Part shown: positions 25,028-33,201 of the stretch, one piece after another
How positions within the stretch are numbered: position 1 is the stretch's first letter
Layout of the letters: every line of letters starts with the position of its first letter
From: Erysipelotrichales bacterium
Lineage (GTDB): Bacteria; Bacillota_I; Bacilli_A; Acholeplasmatales; WRBM01
Direction of reading: 5' to 3'
Assembly (NCBI GenBank): GCA_009784525.1
Contig: WRBM01000006.1
Coordinates: forward strand, 1 to 64,000
DNA length: 64,000 nt
Translations under genes and position numbers: made by a program
Notes under the pieces: model-generated
Seen by the model: the letters and a program-made list of their open reading frames with translations, nothing else
Told to the model about the DNA's origin: nothing
The model's database searches: none

Positions 25028-26494
25028 CTACTTTTTAAGAACATCCTTAAACATATCGCCAAGTGTAGTTTTATTATCACTATTTTCCGCTTCTTGTTTC
25101 TCAAGGTAGTTATCAAAATTTTTTCTTTCTTCCTCTTCCTGAAGACGTTTGATACTTAAACTTAAAATCCATTCTGCTTTATTTAACTCGACAATCTTCG
25201 CTTTGACAGTATCGCCAACTGCAAAAAAATCTTCAATTTTAGCTATTTTTTGTGTTGATAATTCATTAATCAGGATTACGCCTTCAACTTCTTGAACTTC
25301 AACAATCAAACTTTTACCTGGGACAATACTAACAATTTTCACTTCAACATCATCACCAAGCTGATGTGTCAATTTCCCCCAAGGATTGTCTTCCAAGGCT
25401 TTTTTACTGAGATTGATTCTTTCTTTAGCTATATCAATATTCTGTAAAACCAAAGTTAACTCATCACCGATTTTAACACCAGCCGCAAAATTAGAATTCG
25501 GATTCCAGGAATATTCACTCTTATGTAATAAACCAGTAACACCATCAGTTAGCTGTAAAATAATTCCAAATGGTAACTTTTGAATCACAGTCCCCGTAAC
25601 TTCACTACCAATTTTATGATTTTCTGCATATTCTTTATGTGGTGTAGGTGTTAAAGCCTTAACTGATAAATCAATCTGACCAGCATCTTTTTTGATAACT
25701 TGCACTTCTAAAGAATCACCGATTTTAACAAAATTATTCGGATCAATATTTTTCAAATGAGAAAGTTGTGAAGTGCGCACTAAACCATGACAAACCTCAA
25801 AGCGGACAAAAACACCGTATTTTTCAATTTTAAAGACAGTACCTGTTTTAACATCACCGACTAAAATATCATTATACTCTTTTTCTTTAGCTTCTTGATA
25901 TGCCAATTTTTCTGCGCTTCTTCTTTCAATCATTTCTGTATAATCAGCTTTTTTCTTTTTATAGTATTCATCGCGTAAATGTTCGCGGCGAGAAACTGTA
26001 AATCGTCTTTTTTTCTCATCCAACTCAACGATTTTAACATCAAGCTCTTTACCTTTATAAGTTTCTAAGCTTACTTTAGTTTCTAAATCTGGAAACTCAA
26101 TTTGGCTTTCATGAAGAAAAAAATCAAAGCTTTTATAGTTAACCATTAAACCTTTTGGCACAACTTTACTGACTTTGGCCTTAACGATGGTTTTATTATT
26201 AAAATCTTCCTTGACTTCTTCGTAAAGATCTTTTTTCAGTAAAGGCAAACGGCTTAAAAGAATCAGCACCGAATCATCGCGTTCGCTGATTTTTTTGACA
26301 ACCGCGGTCATAACATCGCCGACTTTAATAAAGTCTTTAAAACTTTCCTTTTTATCATAGGAATATGCATCAAGATACATTGTTCCTTCAGTCATATAGT
26401 TAAGGTCTAATAAGAGTTCCCTATCTTTAACTGACACAACAGTTGCGGTAACAATTGTGCCGGCACTTAATTCTTTTATTTTGACATCTAACAT
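25028..26494 (-). CDS. S1 RNA-binding domain protein (30S ribosomal protein S1 homologue)
   Basis: This 488-residue protein consists of about five S1 domains, from residue ~12 to ~450, with the typical GxxVxGxVxxxxxxGxxVxxxxxxGLxxxSxL pattern best seen in GDVKTGTVFKIEKYGVFVRF and GSEVTGTVIQKLPFGIILQL. Two charged helices (~165-205 and the C-terminus) flank the domains. Like B. subtilis YpfD it probably binds mRNA or the ribosome; a full role as ribosomal protein S1 in translation initiation is uncertain in low-GC Gram-positives. It lies 3 bases after cmk and 8 before der. Confidence 0.9.
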   Translation of the reverse strand: MLDVKIKELSAGTIVTATVVSVKDRELLLDLNYMTEGTMYLDAYSYDKKESFKDFIKVGDVMTAVVKKISERDDSVLILLSRLPLLKKDLYEEVKEDFNNKTIVKAKVSKVVPKGLMVNYKSFDFFLHESQIEFPDLETKVSLETYKGKELDVKIVELDEKKRRFTVSRREHLRDEYYKKKKADYTEMIERRSAEKLAYQEAKEKEYNDILVGDVKTGTVFKIEKYGVFVRFEVCHGLVRTSQLSHLKNIDPNNFVKIGDSLEVQVIKKDAGQIDLSVKALTPTPHKEYAENHKIGSEVTGTVIQKLPFGIILQLTDGVTGLLHKSEYSWNPNSNFAAGVKIGDELTLVLQNIDIAKERINLSKKALEDNPWGKLTHQLGDDVEVKIVSIVPGKSLIVEVQEVEGVILINELSTQKIAKIEDFFAVGDTVKAKIVELNKAEWILSLSIKRLQEEEERKNFDNYLEKQEAENSDNKTTLGDMFKDVLKK

Positions 26495-26497
26495 AAA

Positions 26498-27154
26498 TCA
26501 AAACATCCTTTCATGTATTAGCTTGATTATTTCAGCACAGACTTCATTGATAGAAAGTTCTGTAGTATCAATAGTAACCGCATCATCTGCTTTTTTTAAT
26601 GGTGCATATTTTCTTGTCGCATCTGTGTGATCTCTTAAAGCAATTTCCTCTAATAATTCTTTAAGACTACTTTTGATACCTGCAGCCTGATTCTCCAAAA
26701 AACGCCGATTAGCCCGGCACTCAATCGTTGCGGTCAAAAAAACTTTAAGATTGGCATTAGGCAATACATTAGAGCCAATATCTCTTCCATCTAAAATAAC
26801 TTGTCCATTACTAGCAATCTTTTGTTGAAAATCTTTCATTTTTATTCGCACTGATTTATTTTTGGCAACAGTAGAAACATTATTTGTTACATTTGGCTTT
26901 CTGATTTCTAAAGATACATCTTTACCGTTTAAATACATTTTATCATTTTTATACTCTAATTTAAGTTTTTCGATAAACTGATAAGCGGTATCGTCTTCAA
27001 GATTTATCTTTAAAGCTAAAGCCTGATAGGTGATGGCTCTGTACATAGCTCCTGTATCAAGATACTGGAATTTCAACTCTTTCGCAATTAGTTTACTGAT
27101 AGTTGATTTTCCTGAGCCAGCCGGTCCGTCGATTGCGACCTGAAAATTCTTCAA
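26498..27154 (-). CDS. cmk: Cytidylate kinase
   Basis: Cmk phosphorylates CMP and dCMP for nucleotide recycling. The 218-residue product has Walker A GPAGSGKST (10-18), YLDTGAMYRAIT, the ILDGRDIGSNVLPNANLKVFLTA segment and the lid helix RDHTDATRKYAPLKKADDAVTIDTT, all specific for Cmk. The start is a TTG (27154) preceded by GGGAGG at good spacing; no in-frame ATG is available at this position. It is the first gene of the cmk-S1-der-gpsA-spoVIF-spoIVA run with a strong promoter upstream. Confidence 0.96.
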   Translation of the reverse strand: MKNFQVAIDGPAGSGKSTISKLIAKELKFQYLDTGAMYRAITYQALALKINLEDDTAYQFIEKLKLEYKNDKMYLNGKDVSLEIRKPNVTNNVSTVAKNKSVRIKMKDFQQKIASNGQVILDGRDIGSNVLPNANLKVFLTATIECRANRRFLENQAAGIKSSLKELLEEIALRDHTDATRKYAPLKKADDAVTIDTTELSINEVCAEIIKLIHERMF

Positions 27155-27178
27155 AATGCCATCCTCCCAACTCTAAAT

Positions 27179-27207
27179 ATTATAACATAGTAGATTATAT
27201 ATCACAA
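27179..27207 (-). promoter_or_regulatory. Promoter for the cmk operon
   Basis: TTGTGA (27202-27207) and TATAAT with a TGT extension (27179-27184) on the minus strand are 17 bases apart, about 25 bases before the cmk TTG start. Confidence 0.75.
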
Positions 27208-27234
27208 ATATTTTTTGCGCTTTTTTTGTTATTA

Positions 27235-27981
27235 TTACGTATTTTCTGTCTTTTTACGTGATTTAGCTAGAGCATAGAGAGTTTTGACCTCGTGAATTTT
27301 CAACTCCCGATAAAGACCCCGAGCTAAATCTTTGGCTTCGATGCCAGCAAATTTAATACGATTAAGCTTTTTTACCGGATGGCCAATAAAATTCATCATA
27401 TCTTTAACTTGATGATTTCTGCCCTCAGTTAAAACAATCCTGATTAATGATGAATGATTTTCTGTGTCTTTACTTATCAGATAAGCTGTACAAGGTTTTG
27501 TCATAACGCCATCAAGCATAATGCCTTTAGTTAACTTCCTTAAAGCAGTTTCTGAAATCAGACCTTCAACCCTGACCTGATATTCTTTTTCAATCTCATT
27601 TTTAGGATGAATCAGAATATTGCTTAGTTCACCATCATTAGTAAGTAAAATTACCCCGGTTGTATCAATATCAAGTCTTCCGACTGGATAAATTCTTTTC
27701 TTCAAATGGGCAGGTGCAAATAAATCCAAAATTGTTTTTCTGTCTAATTCATCTTTTACTGTCGAAATATAACCTGCTGGTTTATTCAAAAGATAATAAA
27801 CTTTGTCTTCTATAAGTATCTTTTTTCCATCAAAAAGTATCTCATCTTTAGCAGTTACTTTTGTGCCAAGTTCTCTAACTATCTTGCCATTTACCGTAAC
27901 TCTGCCTTCTAAAATATATTCTTCGCATTTTCTTCTTGAGCCAATTCCATGTGCGGCTAAAGTTTTCTGTAATCTTTCCAT
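27235..27981 (-). CDS. rluB: 23S rRNA pseudouridine synthase RluB-type (RsuA family)
   Basis: This enzyme converts a uridine of 23S rRNA to pseudouridine. The 248-residue product has an N-terminal S4 RNA-binding domain (MERLQKTLAAHGIGSRRKCEE ... GRVTVNG) and an RsuA-type catalytic domain with GRLDIDTTGVILLTNDG, where Asp104 is the expected nucleophile. GRNHQVKDM follows. It sits after spmB as in B. subtilis. Whether it modifies the exact RluB position is inference from family and context. Confidence 0.93.
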   Translation of the reverse strand: MERLQKTLAAHGIGSRRKCEEYILEGRVTVNGKIVRELGTKVTAKDEILFDGKKILIEDKVYYLLNKPAGYISTVKDELDRKTILDLFAPAHLKKRIYPVGRLDIDTTGVILLTNDGELSNILIHPKNEIEKEYQVRVEGLISETALRKLTKGIMLDGVMTKPCTAYLISKDTENHSSLIRIVLTEGRNHQVKDMMNFIGHPVKKLNRIKFAGIEAKDLARGLYRELKIHEVKTLYALAKSRKKTENT

Positions 27982-28054
27982 TAGTTACCAATCCTTAATA
28001 TTAAATATTCTATCAAATAATGAAATTAAATACAAGTTTATCGCCATAAAAAAG

Positions 28055-28078
28055 CAAAAAAACCAAGAAAATTCTTGG
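28055..28078 (-). terminator. Terminator of the dac-spmA-spmB operon
   Basis: A perfect 7-bp stem (CCAAGAA at 28063-28069 with TTCTTGG at 28072-28078) is followed by seven T on the minus strand, between spmB and rluB. Confidence 0.85.
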
Positions 28079-28110
28079 ATTTAAATTGTTTTTCGCTATA
28101 AGATAAAATT

Positions 28111-28611
28111 TTATAAGATAAAGAAGTAAAAAGCCAAGCAAAGAAAAAAGCCAAATATATCCGATAATAAAGAAACTGGCAGAGCATATTTATATTTGGT
28201 AATGCCTACACTACCAAAGTAAAGCGCGCATACATAAAAAGTTGTATCTGTGCTTCCAAATAATAAAGAGGCTGTAATTCCTTCTCTGGAATCAACACCA
28301 TAAATCTCAAAGGTTTGAAGCATTAATACTAACGAACCATTTCCCGATATGGGCTTAAAGATTCCCTGCATCGCAATTTCTAACGGTAAATGTTGAAAAT
28401 TACGAAATGTATCTAATAAAAAGCCAGAAGCCTTTAACATCTCCACCGCAAAAATCATGGCCAAAACGTAAGGAAAAACTTTAACGGCCATATCTATTCC
28501 TTCTGAGGCTCCATCAGTAAAAGATTTAAAAGCATTAGTTTTATTTTTTAAAGCAAAAAGTGCGGCTAACAACACAAAGACCGGCAATAAATAAAAACTT
28601 ATATTCATCAT
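28111..28611 (-). CDS. spmB: Spore maturation protein B
   Basis: This 166-residue membrane protein is the second half of the SpmA-SpmB pair needed for proper spore core dehydration. It contains the family stretch FTDGASEGIDMAVKVFPYVLAMIFAVEML (about 31-59), the GNGSLVL run and the FGSTDTTFYVCALYFGSVGI motif near 120-140. These are nucleoside-transporter gate-like (Gate) domain features. Its ATG overlaps the spmA stop (ATGA). Confidence 0.93.
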   Translation of the reverse strand: MMNISFYLLPVFVLLAALFALKNKTNAFKSFTDGASEGIDMAVKVFPYVLAMIFAVEMLKASGFLLDTFRNFQHLPLEIAMQGIFKPISGNGSLVLMLQTFEIYGVDSREGITASLLFGSTDTTFYVCALYFGSVGITKYKYALPVSLLSDIFGFFLCLAFYFFIL

Positions 28612-29186
28612 TTGTAAAACCTACCAAATACAAAATTAAGAGTTAATGCAAAAGCGGTCGTTAAAAAAGAGATTAAGAGAATCCAGGGAATCAAGGATAA
28701 ATTTACTTGCGCATTATAACTTCTTCTAAAAGCTAAAATTGAAGTTGGCAATAAAGTAAATGATGTTGAGTTTAAAGTCACTAAAGTAATCATCGCTTTA
28801 CTAGGTTTCTTTTTATCTTCATTTGTTTTATCAAGTTCCTGCATCGCTTTTAAACCTAAAGGCGTTGCGGCACTTCCTAAACCAATTAAATTTGCACATA
28901 GGTTAGCACTGATATAATCTAAAGCCGGATCATTTTTATCTAATTCTTTAAACAACGGTCTGATGATTTTTTTTATATATTTAGTTATTACATTCAAGAA
29001 ACCCGAATCTTTAGTCATTCTTAAAATTCCATTCCAAAAAGTCATAAAAATAATGAATTCTACAAAGATTCTGAAAGCTGTTTGTGGGGCTTCCATAATC
29101 GCATCGTTTAAAGGAATCATATTAAAGGTTAATATGCCATAGATTAAACTAATAATTATCAAAAAAAGCCAGATTTTATTAATCAT
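28608..29186 (-). CDS. spmA: Spore maturation protein A
   Basis: This 192-residue membrane protein of the Gate-domain family is paired with SpmB. Conserved runs include IFVEFIIFMTFWNGILRMTKDSGF, NLCANLIGLGSAATPLGLKAMQEL and ALVTLNSTSFTLLPTSILAFR (here MITLVTLNSTSFTLLPTS), the last being a signature of the family. It overlaps both the dac gene and spmB by 4 bases, so all three are translated together. Mutants of relatives make spores with reduced heat resistance. Confidence 0.95.
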   Translation of the reverse strand: MINKIWLFLIIISLIYGILTFNMIPLNDAIMEAPQTAFRIFVEFIIFMTFWNGILRMTKDSGFLNVITKYIKKIIRPLFKELDKNDPALDYISANLCANLIGLGSAATPLGLKAMQELDKTNEDKKKPSKAMITLVTLNSTSFTLLPTSILAFRRSYNAQVNLSLIPWILLISFLTTAFALTLNFVFGRFYK

Positions 29187-30250
29187 GTAAAAAGTCTCCT
29201 GAGAAAGCGCCAGAAATGTTGATTATCTGATTGTTCAATACAATAATCTAATAGTTCTACTTGCCGGACTACTTCTCCATCAGCTAAAATAATAAGATAG
29301 ACATTACTACCTATTCTTTCGAATCGAGATGTAATTACAGGATTATCAACTCTATTGACCATAATAAAAACATCTTCAGTAACTTCTTTTAATTTAACTT
29401 CGCCATCTTCTCTTACTCTAATTATTCCTTGCCTCATAAATACTTGTTTATCATATCTTTTAAAGCCTGCCTGGAATAAAGCCTGATGTTCTCTGAAATC
29501 ACCTGTTGAGCCTTTAAAGGTCACAACGACTAAATTGACATTCTCAAAAGTTGCGGTAGTTACTAAAGTTCTTCCTGCTGCTCTAGTAAAACCAGTTTTT
29601 CCACCATTATAGATAGACTGTTGGTTGATTAAGCGATGTTTATTCTGGAAAGTATGTTTAGTTTCCGTAGCAAGCGTTGTAAAGCTATGGGTTTTTGTAT
29701 TATTGATTTCCCTAAATAACGGATTATCCATGGCATAACTCATTAGTAATGCCATATCAAAACTAGTCGAGAAATTTTGGGTTTCTGAATCTAAACCAGA
29801 GGGATTAGCAAACCGACTGTTCTTCATACCAATCTCTTCAGCTTTCCGATTCATCAAAACAGCAAACTCTTCCACTGAGCCAGCGACCGCTACCGCAATA
29901 GCATGAGCCGCATCATTGCCACTTCTAAGCATTAAGCCATAAAGCAAATCCTTCAAATAAACTTCTTCACCTTCCGGTAAATATATAGCTGATCCTTCAG
30001 CTAAAATATCTTCTCTAGTGATTGTCACAACAAAATTAAGCGGCTTTTCTTCTATCGCGATTAAACAAGTCATAATTTTAGCGATGGAAGCTGTTAAAAA
30101 GCGGGTATGCATATTTCTTTGATAAATTACTTGTTTAGTATCCATATCCATTAAAATGCCACTTTGACTCCAGATGTTTTGGGAGTAAACGTTTCTGCTT
30201 GTAATTAAAATTAAAAATGCACATAAAAGTGGTAATAGGATTTTTTTCAT
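29183..30250 (-). CDS. dacB: Sporulation-type D-alanyl-D-alanine carboxypeptidase (DacB/DacF)
   Basis: This enzyme trims the terminal D-Ala of peptidoglycan stem peptides and in spores controls cortex cross-linking. The 355-residue product has a signal peptide (1-23), the catalytic SxxK motif SIAK (55-58), SGN in RSGNDAAH near 112-119 and KTG in NGGKTGFTRAAGRT near 217. A C-terminal beta domain follows. The operon with spmA and spmB is the same as dacB-spmA-spmB in B. subtilis, which argues for DacB rather than a vegetative DacA; by sequence alone DacF is possible. AGGTGA precedes the ATG. Confidence 0.93.
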   Translation of the reverse strand: MKKILLPLLCAFLILITSRNVYSQNIWSQSGILMDMDTKQVIYQRNMHTRFLTASIAKIMTCLIAIEEKPLNFVVTITREDILAEGSAIYLPEGEEVYLKDLLYGLMLRSGNDAAHAIAVAVAGSVEEFAVLMNRKAEEIGMKNSRFANPSGLDSETQNFSTSFDMALLMSYAMDNPLFREINNTKTHSFTTLATETKHTFQNKHRLINQQSIYNGGKTGFTRAAGRTLVTTATFENVNLVVVTFKGSTGDFREHQALFQAGFKRYDKQVFMRQGIIRVREDGEVKLKEVTEDVFIMVNRVDNPVITSRFERIGSNVYLIILADGEVVRQVELLDYCIEQSDNQHFWRFLRRLFT

Positions 30251-30302
30251 ATAAAGTCACCTATTTAAAGAATATGTGCATTAACTTTTATTAATGAGTG
30301 AA

Positions 30303-30426
30303 TTATTTATTCAATAACCATTCAATTATATTTACTACTTTTATTCCCTTAAAACTACCTGTTCCAAACCGATCCAAAACAAGTAAATATTTTTCATAGT
30401 TGTCATTTATGCTTTGTAAAGGTTTA
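30303..30426 (-). pseudogene. C-terminal remnant of an AAA_14/DUF4143 ATPase gene
   Basis: The minus strand encodes SINDNYEKYLLVLDRFGTG then SFKGIKVVNIIEWLLNK and a TAA at 30303-30305. The pattern Y-x-K-x-L-L-x-x-D followed by G-I-K-x-x-N-x-x-x-(F/W)-L-L is the usual end of AAA_14 ATPases. Only ~40 codons remain and nothing upstream continues them; a terminator hairpin now interrupts the reading frame at 30428-30447. It is a third member of the family in the window. The rest of the ~300-base gap 30251-30548 holds only hairpins. Confidence 0.7.
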
Positions 30427-30427
30427 A

Positions 30428-30447
30428 TAAAAATCCCCAAACGGGGA
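30428..30447 (-). terminator. Hairpin with T run, one of two similar GGGGAT hairpins
   Basis: TCCCC-GTTT-GGGGA followed by TTTTT on the minus strand. A related arm (TCCCCGAATGGGA) lies 40 bases upstream around 30474-30487, so the short region holds tandem hairpins. Confidence 0.55.
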
Positions 30448-30509
30448 AAAACTTTCTATTTTCATAAATATATTCCCATTCGGGGATTTTAAAATGTAAA
30501 TTTTATTTT

Positions 30510-30541
30510 AAAAAATCACTCTGATTTTAAAATCAAAGTGA
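30510..30541 (-). terminator. Terminator of the dps-queD-azoR-pirin operon
   Basis: A near-perfect hairpin (30516-30541, TCACT-xx-GATTTT / AAAATC-xx-AGTGA) followed by a T run on the minus strand begins 8 bases after the pirin stop. Confidence 0.8.
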
Positions 30542-30548
30542 CTCATTC

Positions 30549-31253
30549 TTAATCTTTTTTCATTTCAATAAATAATAAATGCGATAAATCTGAGGTTGCT
30601 GCAATTTTCAAATCCTCTTCTATAGCTTCCATCGCGTCTCGATCTTTTAAAGCAATTCCATTTATTAGGGAACTACCTTCAACTTGAACGATATAACATT
30701 GCCTGCCTTTAGGCAAAGGAAATTTAATTGTTTTATTGTTATCTAACTCAATAGCGTAAATATTTACGTCTTGGTGCAACTTGACTAAAGCATTACCTTC
30801 TTGCGGTGAGACTAAATGCAATAAATTGTTCTTTCTGTCATTCCAGTTAAATTTATATTCACCATAATTCGGTTTCAAATTTCTAGCATTAGGAATTACC
30901 CATATTTGCAGTAATCTAACTACCTCATCACCTTCATTTATCTCTGAATGATAAATTCCTGTGCCAGCACTCATATATTGCACTTCACCACGCCTAATAA
31001 CTCCTTCATTTCCTAAAGAGTCTCTATGGGTTAAGGCGCCTTTAACAACATATGAAATAACTTCCATATCTTTATGTGGATGTGTTTGAAAACCATTATG
31101 AGCAGCAATTAAATCGTCATTTAGAACTCTTAATGCTCCAAAGTTCATATTTTGAGGATTATAATATTCCGCAAAAGAAAAATGATGGATAGCATCTAAC
31201 CAGTTTATTGGTCTGGCATTATACATATTTTCTACTTTCAAATGCTTAAGCAT
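30549..31253 (-). CDS. Pirin family protein
   Basis: This 234-residue cupin protein has the pirin N-terminal metal site GFQTHPHKDMEVISYVVKG (His pair and Glu ligands near 56-65) and HRDSLGNEGVIRRGEVQYMSAGTGIYHSE, the second half of the site, with H near 102. Bacterial pirins such as YhhW show quercetin 2,3-dioxygenase activity and bind Fe; the physiological role is unclear and may be a redox response. It is the last gene of the dps operon, 6 bases after azoR. Confidence 0.92.
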   Translation of the reverse strand: MLKHLKVENMYNARPINWLDAIHHFSFAEYYNPQNMNFGALRVLNDDLIAAHNGFQTHPHKDMEVISYVVKGALTHRDSLGNEGVIRRGEVQYMSAGTGIYHSEINEGDEVVRLLQIWVIPNARNLKPNYGEYKFNWNDRKNNLLHLVSPQEGNALVKLHQDVNIYAIELDNNKTIKFPLPKGRQCYIVQVEGSSLINGIALKDRDAMEAIEEDLKIAATSDLSHLLFIEMKKD

Positions 31254-31259
31254 ATTAAA

Positions 31260-31874
31260 TCAAAACTCCCTTCCAATTTTACTAGCTTTATCTTTGCCTT
31301 GAGAAATAATTTCTGAGCCTTTATCTGGCATTTCCTCATGACCTTCAATAAGCAAAGTTTTCATATCCTCAATCCCGATAAAATTTAAAATTTCTTTCAA
31401 ATAACGATCAGCATAAGCGCCTTTATATACACCACCGCTAGCGTGAATATGCAAGGCCTTTTTGTTTTTCACTAATCCTTCTACCCCATTTTTTGTATAA
31501 TGAAATGTTTTACCTGAGACACACAAAGCATCAAGATAGGATTTCAAACGTGCCGGAAACATGAAATTCCAAAGCGGTGTAATGAAAACATATTTGTCAT
31601 GATTTAAAAATTCCGTTAAAATCTCATTACTAGCATTAAGTTGTTTTTGTTGATCTAGATTTAGATTAGTAAATTCTTTGCCTTCTTCTAAAGCACTCCA
31701 AGCAACTAGCATATTTTTATCAACTTCAGGAACAAAGCGCTCAAACAAATTTATTTCTGTTATCACATCGTTTGGATTTTTTTCCTTATAAGCTTTTAAA
31801 AATGCTTCACCGACAGTTAGCCCAATTGAAAGTTCAGTTGGCTTAGGATTTGCTTTTATAAATAGCAACTTCAT
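31260..31874 (-). CDS. azoR: FMN-dependent NADH:quinone/azo oxidoreductase
   Basis: This 204-residue flavodoxin-fold enzyme transfers electrons from NADH through FMN to quinones or azo compounds, protecting against thiol stress. The family run FITPLWNFMFPARLKSYLDALCVSGKTFHYT (about 97-126) and HASGGVY (near 143-149), which hold FMN, are intact. It begins two bases after the queD-like gene and precedes pirin; the operon as a whole looks like a redox-stress unit. Confidence 0.93.
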   Translation of the reverse strand: MKLLFIKANPKPTELSIGLTVGEAFLKAYKEKNPNDVITEINLFERFVPEVDKNMLVAWSALEEGKEFTNLNLDQQKQLNASNEILTEFLNHDKYVFITPLWNFMFPARLKSYLDALCVSGKTFHYTKNGVEGLVKNKKALHIHASGGVYKGAYADRYLKEILNFIGIEDMKTLLIEGHEEMPDKGSEIISQGKDKASKIGREF

Positions 31875-31875
31875 T

Positions 31876-32379
31876 TTATTCGTAACTTCTTGAGGCAGCG
31901 TTAAGTGAAGATGATCTAAATGTAATCTTCTTGATATTCAATTTATCTTTTAATAATTCATAAAACATTTCACAAAAATTCTCACAAGATGAAACTTTTT
32001 TCGTTACAGATACGCGACATTCAGGATATGATTTGACAAGCGAATGATCAAGCTTTTTAGGTGGTGTAGTATTTGGTGCACCATTACGGATGCCGGCCTT
32101 TACATATCCTGAAAGCACTAAATCAAGAAGCGGATCTCCTTCTTGGAAAAGCGTACCATGATGAAAATTATCAGCTATCTCCCAAATTAATTTTTGTGCT
32201 TCTTTAATTGGATAAGCAAAGCCAGTTCTTTCATCAACTTCTCCACCTATTTCAACTTCCAGTAACCCTGAATGGCCATGTAAGTATTGTGCTTCACCTG
32301 GGTAATACATAAAACGATGAGCATACTGAAAGTCCACTCTTACAATGGCATTTGCATAATTGTTTCCATTTTTTTTCAT
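31876..32379 (-). CDS. queD: 6-pyruvoyl-tetrahydropterin synthase / QueD family protein
   Basis: This 167-residue product belongs to the T-fold family of zinc enzymes that includes QueD (6-carboxy-tetrahydropterin synthase, queuosine pathway). The zinc histidines are visible in FQYAHRF (near 17-21) and YLHGHSGLLEVEIGGEV (near 33-36). The catalytic triad is less clear; the Cys in SSCENFCEMFYELL is a candidate. It is longer than QueD (~120 residues), with an insert around 75-115 (APNTTPPKKLDHSLVKSYPECRVSVT). Queuosine biosynthesis genes are not beside it, so a different pterin role is possible. The second ATG (32379) fits AAAGGAG better than the first. Confidence 0.8.
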   Translation of the reverse strand: MKKNGNNYANAIVRVDFQYAHRFMYYPGEAQYLHGHSGLLEVEIGGEVDERTGFAYPIKEAQKLIWEIADNFHHGTLFQEGDPLLDLVLSGYVKAGIRNGAPNTTPPKKLDHSLVKSYPECRVSVTKKVSSCENFCEMFYELLKDKLNIKKITFRSSSLNAASRSYE

Positions 32380-32401
32380 AATCATTTCTCCTTTATAAAA
32401 T

Positions 32402-32839
32402 TTATTTTGCTAAATATGACTTTAACATCCAGCTCAATTTTTCATACTGAGCTAACAAGTCGCTAAACATATCAACTGTACCAATATCATTTTCGGCTTC
32501 CGCAAGTTTGATTATTTCTTTAGTACTTTTGATCCACCACTCGGTATCTTTTTCTAAAATTTCCACCGTTTTTTCAGAGTTTACCGGAATTGATTCTAGT
32601 TCTTTTACTTTCGTAAGTTTTAACGCACCTTGTAGGCTACCGACTGGTGATGCGCCAATCATCAGCATCCGTTCAGCGACTTCGTCAATTGTTTCTGCTG
32701 TTGCGTTATAAAGTTCCTCCAGCTTAGCATGTAGCGTAAAAAAACCATTTCCTTTAATATACCAATGCAAATTGTGCAATTTGATATACATAGTCATTTG
32801 ATTCGCTAAATACTCATTCATTTTATCATGTAATTTCAT
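32402..32839 (-). CDS. dps: Dps family ferritin-like protein
   Basis: Dps forms a 12-subunit shell that oxidises Fe2+ with peroxide and protects DNA. The 145-residue product has the characteristic LHNLHWYIKGNGFFTLHAKLEELYNATAETIDEVAERML run (about 21-59): the His, Asp-equivalent and Glu ferroxidase ligands at the dimer interface are there (H in LHWY, E in AETIDEVAER). GGAGG precedes the ATG. It is the first gene of the operon dps-queD-azoR-pirin, with a clean palindrome 76 bases before the start. Confidence 0.95.
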   Translation of the reverse strand: MKLHDKMNEYLANQMTMYIKLHNLHWYIKGNGFFTLHAKLEELYNATAETIDEVAERMLMIGASPVGSLQGALKLTKVKELESIPVNSEKTVEILEKDTEWWIKSTKEIIKLAEAENDIGTVDMFSDLLAQYEKLSWMLKSYLAK

Positions 32840-32914
32840 ATTTTTCCTCCTAGTTTATTTTTTCATCATTCTTATTGTCTCCAGACATCAAGTTAATATG
32901 CAAAAATAGGAGAA

Positions 32915-32933
32915 AGAATAATCTTATTATTCT
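32915..32933. promoter_or_regulatory. Perfect 19-bp palindrome upstream of dps (possible PerR/Fur-type operator)
   Basis: AGAATAAT-CTT-ATTATTCT, 76-94 bases before the dps ATG. The inner 15 bases resemble the 7-1-7 layout of PerR/Fur boxes. A weak TTGACT is visible about 50 bases further upstream on the minus strand. A second short inverted repeat AACTAT/ATAGTT lies at about 32943-32964. The rest of 32840-33163 shows no coding signal. Confidence 0.6.
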
Positions 32934-33163
32934 AGAAATGGAAAACTAACTATTTTGAGATAGTTCAGGTAATATTTATAGTCAAAAAGTCTGTTTTTTT
33001 CATTATTTTAAATGCATTAAATCTTGTGTACATTATAGCATTAATATTAAAAGAAATCAAGGGCACTCACTACTTCTTCATTTGTGCTAAAAATGCCTAA
33101 AATTACTCTTTAAAAACAAGGTTTTAAGCTTGATTTTGAGCAAAGTTTCTCGCCTTTAAAAAC

Positions 33164-33196
33164 AAAAAAGGCACAACGAAATTAATCATTGTGCCT
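33164..33196 (-). terminator. Terminator of the nfeD-floA operon
   Basis: A stem AGGCACAA / TTGTGCCT (one wobble; 33169-33176 with 33189-33196) is followed by six T on the minus strand, 6 bases past the small gene's stop. Confidence 0.85.
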
Positions 33197-33201
33197 AGTT
33201 A

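Noticed and set aside
27155-27234. Riboswitch or T-box before cmk
   Set aside because: The leader is too short and unstructured; only a promoter and a ribosome site are visible.
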